From: Paraburkholderia nodosa | GTDB lineage: Bacteria > Pseudomonadota > Gammaproteobacteria > Burkholderiales > Burkholderiaceae | NCBI RefSeq assembly: GCF_001718195.1 | Contig: NZ_MCNV01000001.1 | Coordinates: 496,001 to 560,000 of the forward strand | DNA: 64,000 nucleotides | Direction of reading: 5' to 3' | Shown: piece by piece, positions 63,264 to 64,000 of the stretch | Layout: each line of letters begins with the position of its first letter | How positions within the stretch are numbered: position 1 is the first letter of the stretch | The notes under the pieces: generated by a model | Database searches by the model: none | Seen by the model: the letters and a program-made list of their open reading frames with translations, nothing else | Told to the model about the DNA's origin: nothing | Position numbers and translations under genes: made by a program

Positions 63264-63980
63264 TCAGGCTGCGGCGCTGAGCGGCGCTTGCGCGCGCGGC
63301 GCGCTGAGTTCGAGTACGCGGGTGGCGACGCGCTGGCGCGTGTCCTCGTCGTGGAATACGCCGACAATCGCCGCGCCGCGCTCGCGCGCTTCGCCAATCA
63401 GGCTCGCGACGACTTCGCGGTTTTCTGCGTCGAGCGAGGCCGTGGGTTCGTCCAGCAACAGCACGCGGTGCTGCGCGATCAGGCCCCGGGCGATGTTCAC
63501 GCGCTGCTGCTCGCCGCCCGAAAACGTGGCGGGCGCGAGCGGCCAGAGGCGCTGCGGCACGTTCAGGCGTGCCAGCAGCGTTTGCGCGCGCTCGCGTGCT
63601 TCGTCTTCCTCCACGCCGCGCGAAACGAGCGGCGCGGCCACGATGTCGAGCGCGCTCACGCGCGGAATCACGCGCAGAAACTGGCTCACGTAGCCCACGA
63701 CGTTGCGGCGCAGGCGCAGGATGTCGTGGGGCGCTGCGCCCGTGATCTCCAGATGCTCGAGCGGCGCGCCCTCGTCCCGGATCGCAATCGAGCCGCCGCT
63801 GGCGAGGTAGTTGCCGTACAGGCAGCGCAAGAAAGTGCTCTTGCCCGCGCCCGAGGGGCCGACCAGCACGATGCATTCGCCGCGCTCCACGTCGAGCGAA
63901 ACGCCCGCAAGCGCCTCGATGCCGATGCCGCCCTGGCCGTGCAGCGTGAAAGTCTTGCGCACGTCTTCGGCGCGCAGCAT
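63264..63980 (-). CDS. phnL: C-P lyase system ATP-binding protein
   Basis: 238 residues. An ABC ATPase with Walker A (GPSGAGKST), the signature FSGGEQQRVNIARGL and Walker B (VLLLDEPTASLDAE). The start reads LRAEDVRKTFTLHGQGGIGI and LYGNYLASGGSIAIRDEG, typical of PhnL. It belongs to the complex that activates phosphonates for C-P cleavage. The preceding gene, expected to be phnK, would lie beyond the right edge; the last 20 bases of the window are too few to assign. Confidence 0.92.
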   Translation of the reverse strand: MLRAEDVRKTFTLHGQGGIGIEALAGVSLDVERGECIVLVGPSGAGKSTFLRCLYGNYLASGGSIAIRDEGAPLEHLEITGAAPHDILRLRRNVVGYVSQFLRVIPRVSALDIVAAPLVSRGVEEDEARERAQTLLARLNVPQRLWPLAPATFSGGEQQRVNIARGLIAQHRVLLLDEPTASLDAENREVVASLIGEARERGAAIVGVFHDEDTRQRVATRVLELSAPRAQAPLSAAA

Positions 63981-64000
63981 GAGCGCCGGTCGTTCGAGGA

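Overview
The window is high-GC chromosomal DNA from a beta-proteobacterium of the Burkholderiaceae, most likely Paraburkholderia, Caballeronia or Burkholderia. The reasons are two trimeric general porins of the beta-proteobacterial type, many families common in that group (DUF2242, DUF2783, DUF2917, DUF2968, DUF4148), a high density of LysR regulators, and strong G/C preference at third codon positions. I found no tRNA, rRNA, CRISPR array, transposase or phage gene. The assignment to a genus is inference.

Layout. 1-850: the end of a FAD-dependent aromatic hydroxylase-type gene with its small DUF2783 partner and a terminator. 1098-3811: a compact three-gene operon with no flagellar genes beside it. 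It encodes a cyclic-nucleotide-binding/winged-helix protein with a FliG-like C-terminus, a MotA/MotC-like stator protein and a MotB/MotD-like stator protein; this is the strongest candidate for an undescribed system. 3851-13500: an Lrp regulator divergent from a LysE exporter, a DUF2242 lipoprotein, a truncated LivK remnant, an APC permease with a nitrilase-family hydrolase and divergent LuxR regulator, a rubredoxin with an extra N-terminal domain plus a 42-residue membrane microprotein, and FUSC, DoxX and pirin genes. 13638-17680: a LysR gene, ahpC-ahpF and a small cupin. 17862-21841: acvB-mprF, for hydrolysis and synthesis/flipping of lysyl-phosphatidylglycerol. 22458-24173: a porin and a DUF2917 gene.

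24644-34261 is an oxalate/formate locus: a GntR regulator, formyl-CoA transferase (frc), a fumarylacetoacetase-family enzyme, an unrecognised membrane protein whose frame seems broken, a LysR gene, an OxlT-type antiporter with both substrate-binding charged residues, another LysR gene and a ketopantoate-reductase-like gene. A 16-base sequence with a perfect TGATATATCA palindrome occurs both before the gntR leader and before frc, so GntR probably controls both. Oxalyl-CoA decarboxylase (oxc), the usual partner of frc, is absent from the window.

34453-57636 holds mostly housekeeping and accessory metabolism: LysE, GltS, DUF2252, LysR, a solute-binding protein, an SDR, a sirtuin, a PPOX flavoprotein, a DUF938 methyltransferase, gnd, DUF4148, an arabinonate-type dehydratase with a DapA-family partner, DUF2968, a degenerate LytM factor, threonine aldolase, an MFS pump, glycogen phosphorylase and YjdM. 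Between the DUF4148 gene and the dehydratase lies a degenerate heptameric repeat with 17 copies of GCAGT in 249 bases, closed by a strong terminator. 57800-63980: a second porin, an M14-family desuccinylase-like enzyme, a HisJ-type binding protein and the phnM-phnL end of a C-P lyase operon that runs off the right edge. Two intergenic regions (about 24222-24330 minus and 61930-62041 plus) carry an orphan terminator preceded by a hairpin and may encode small RNAs.
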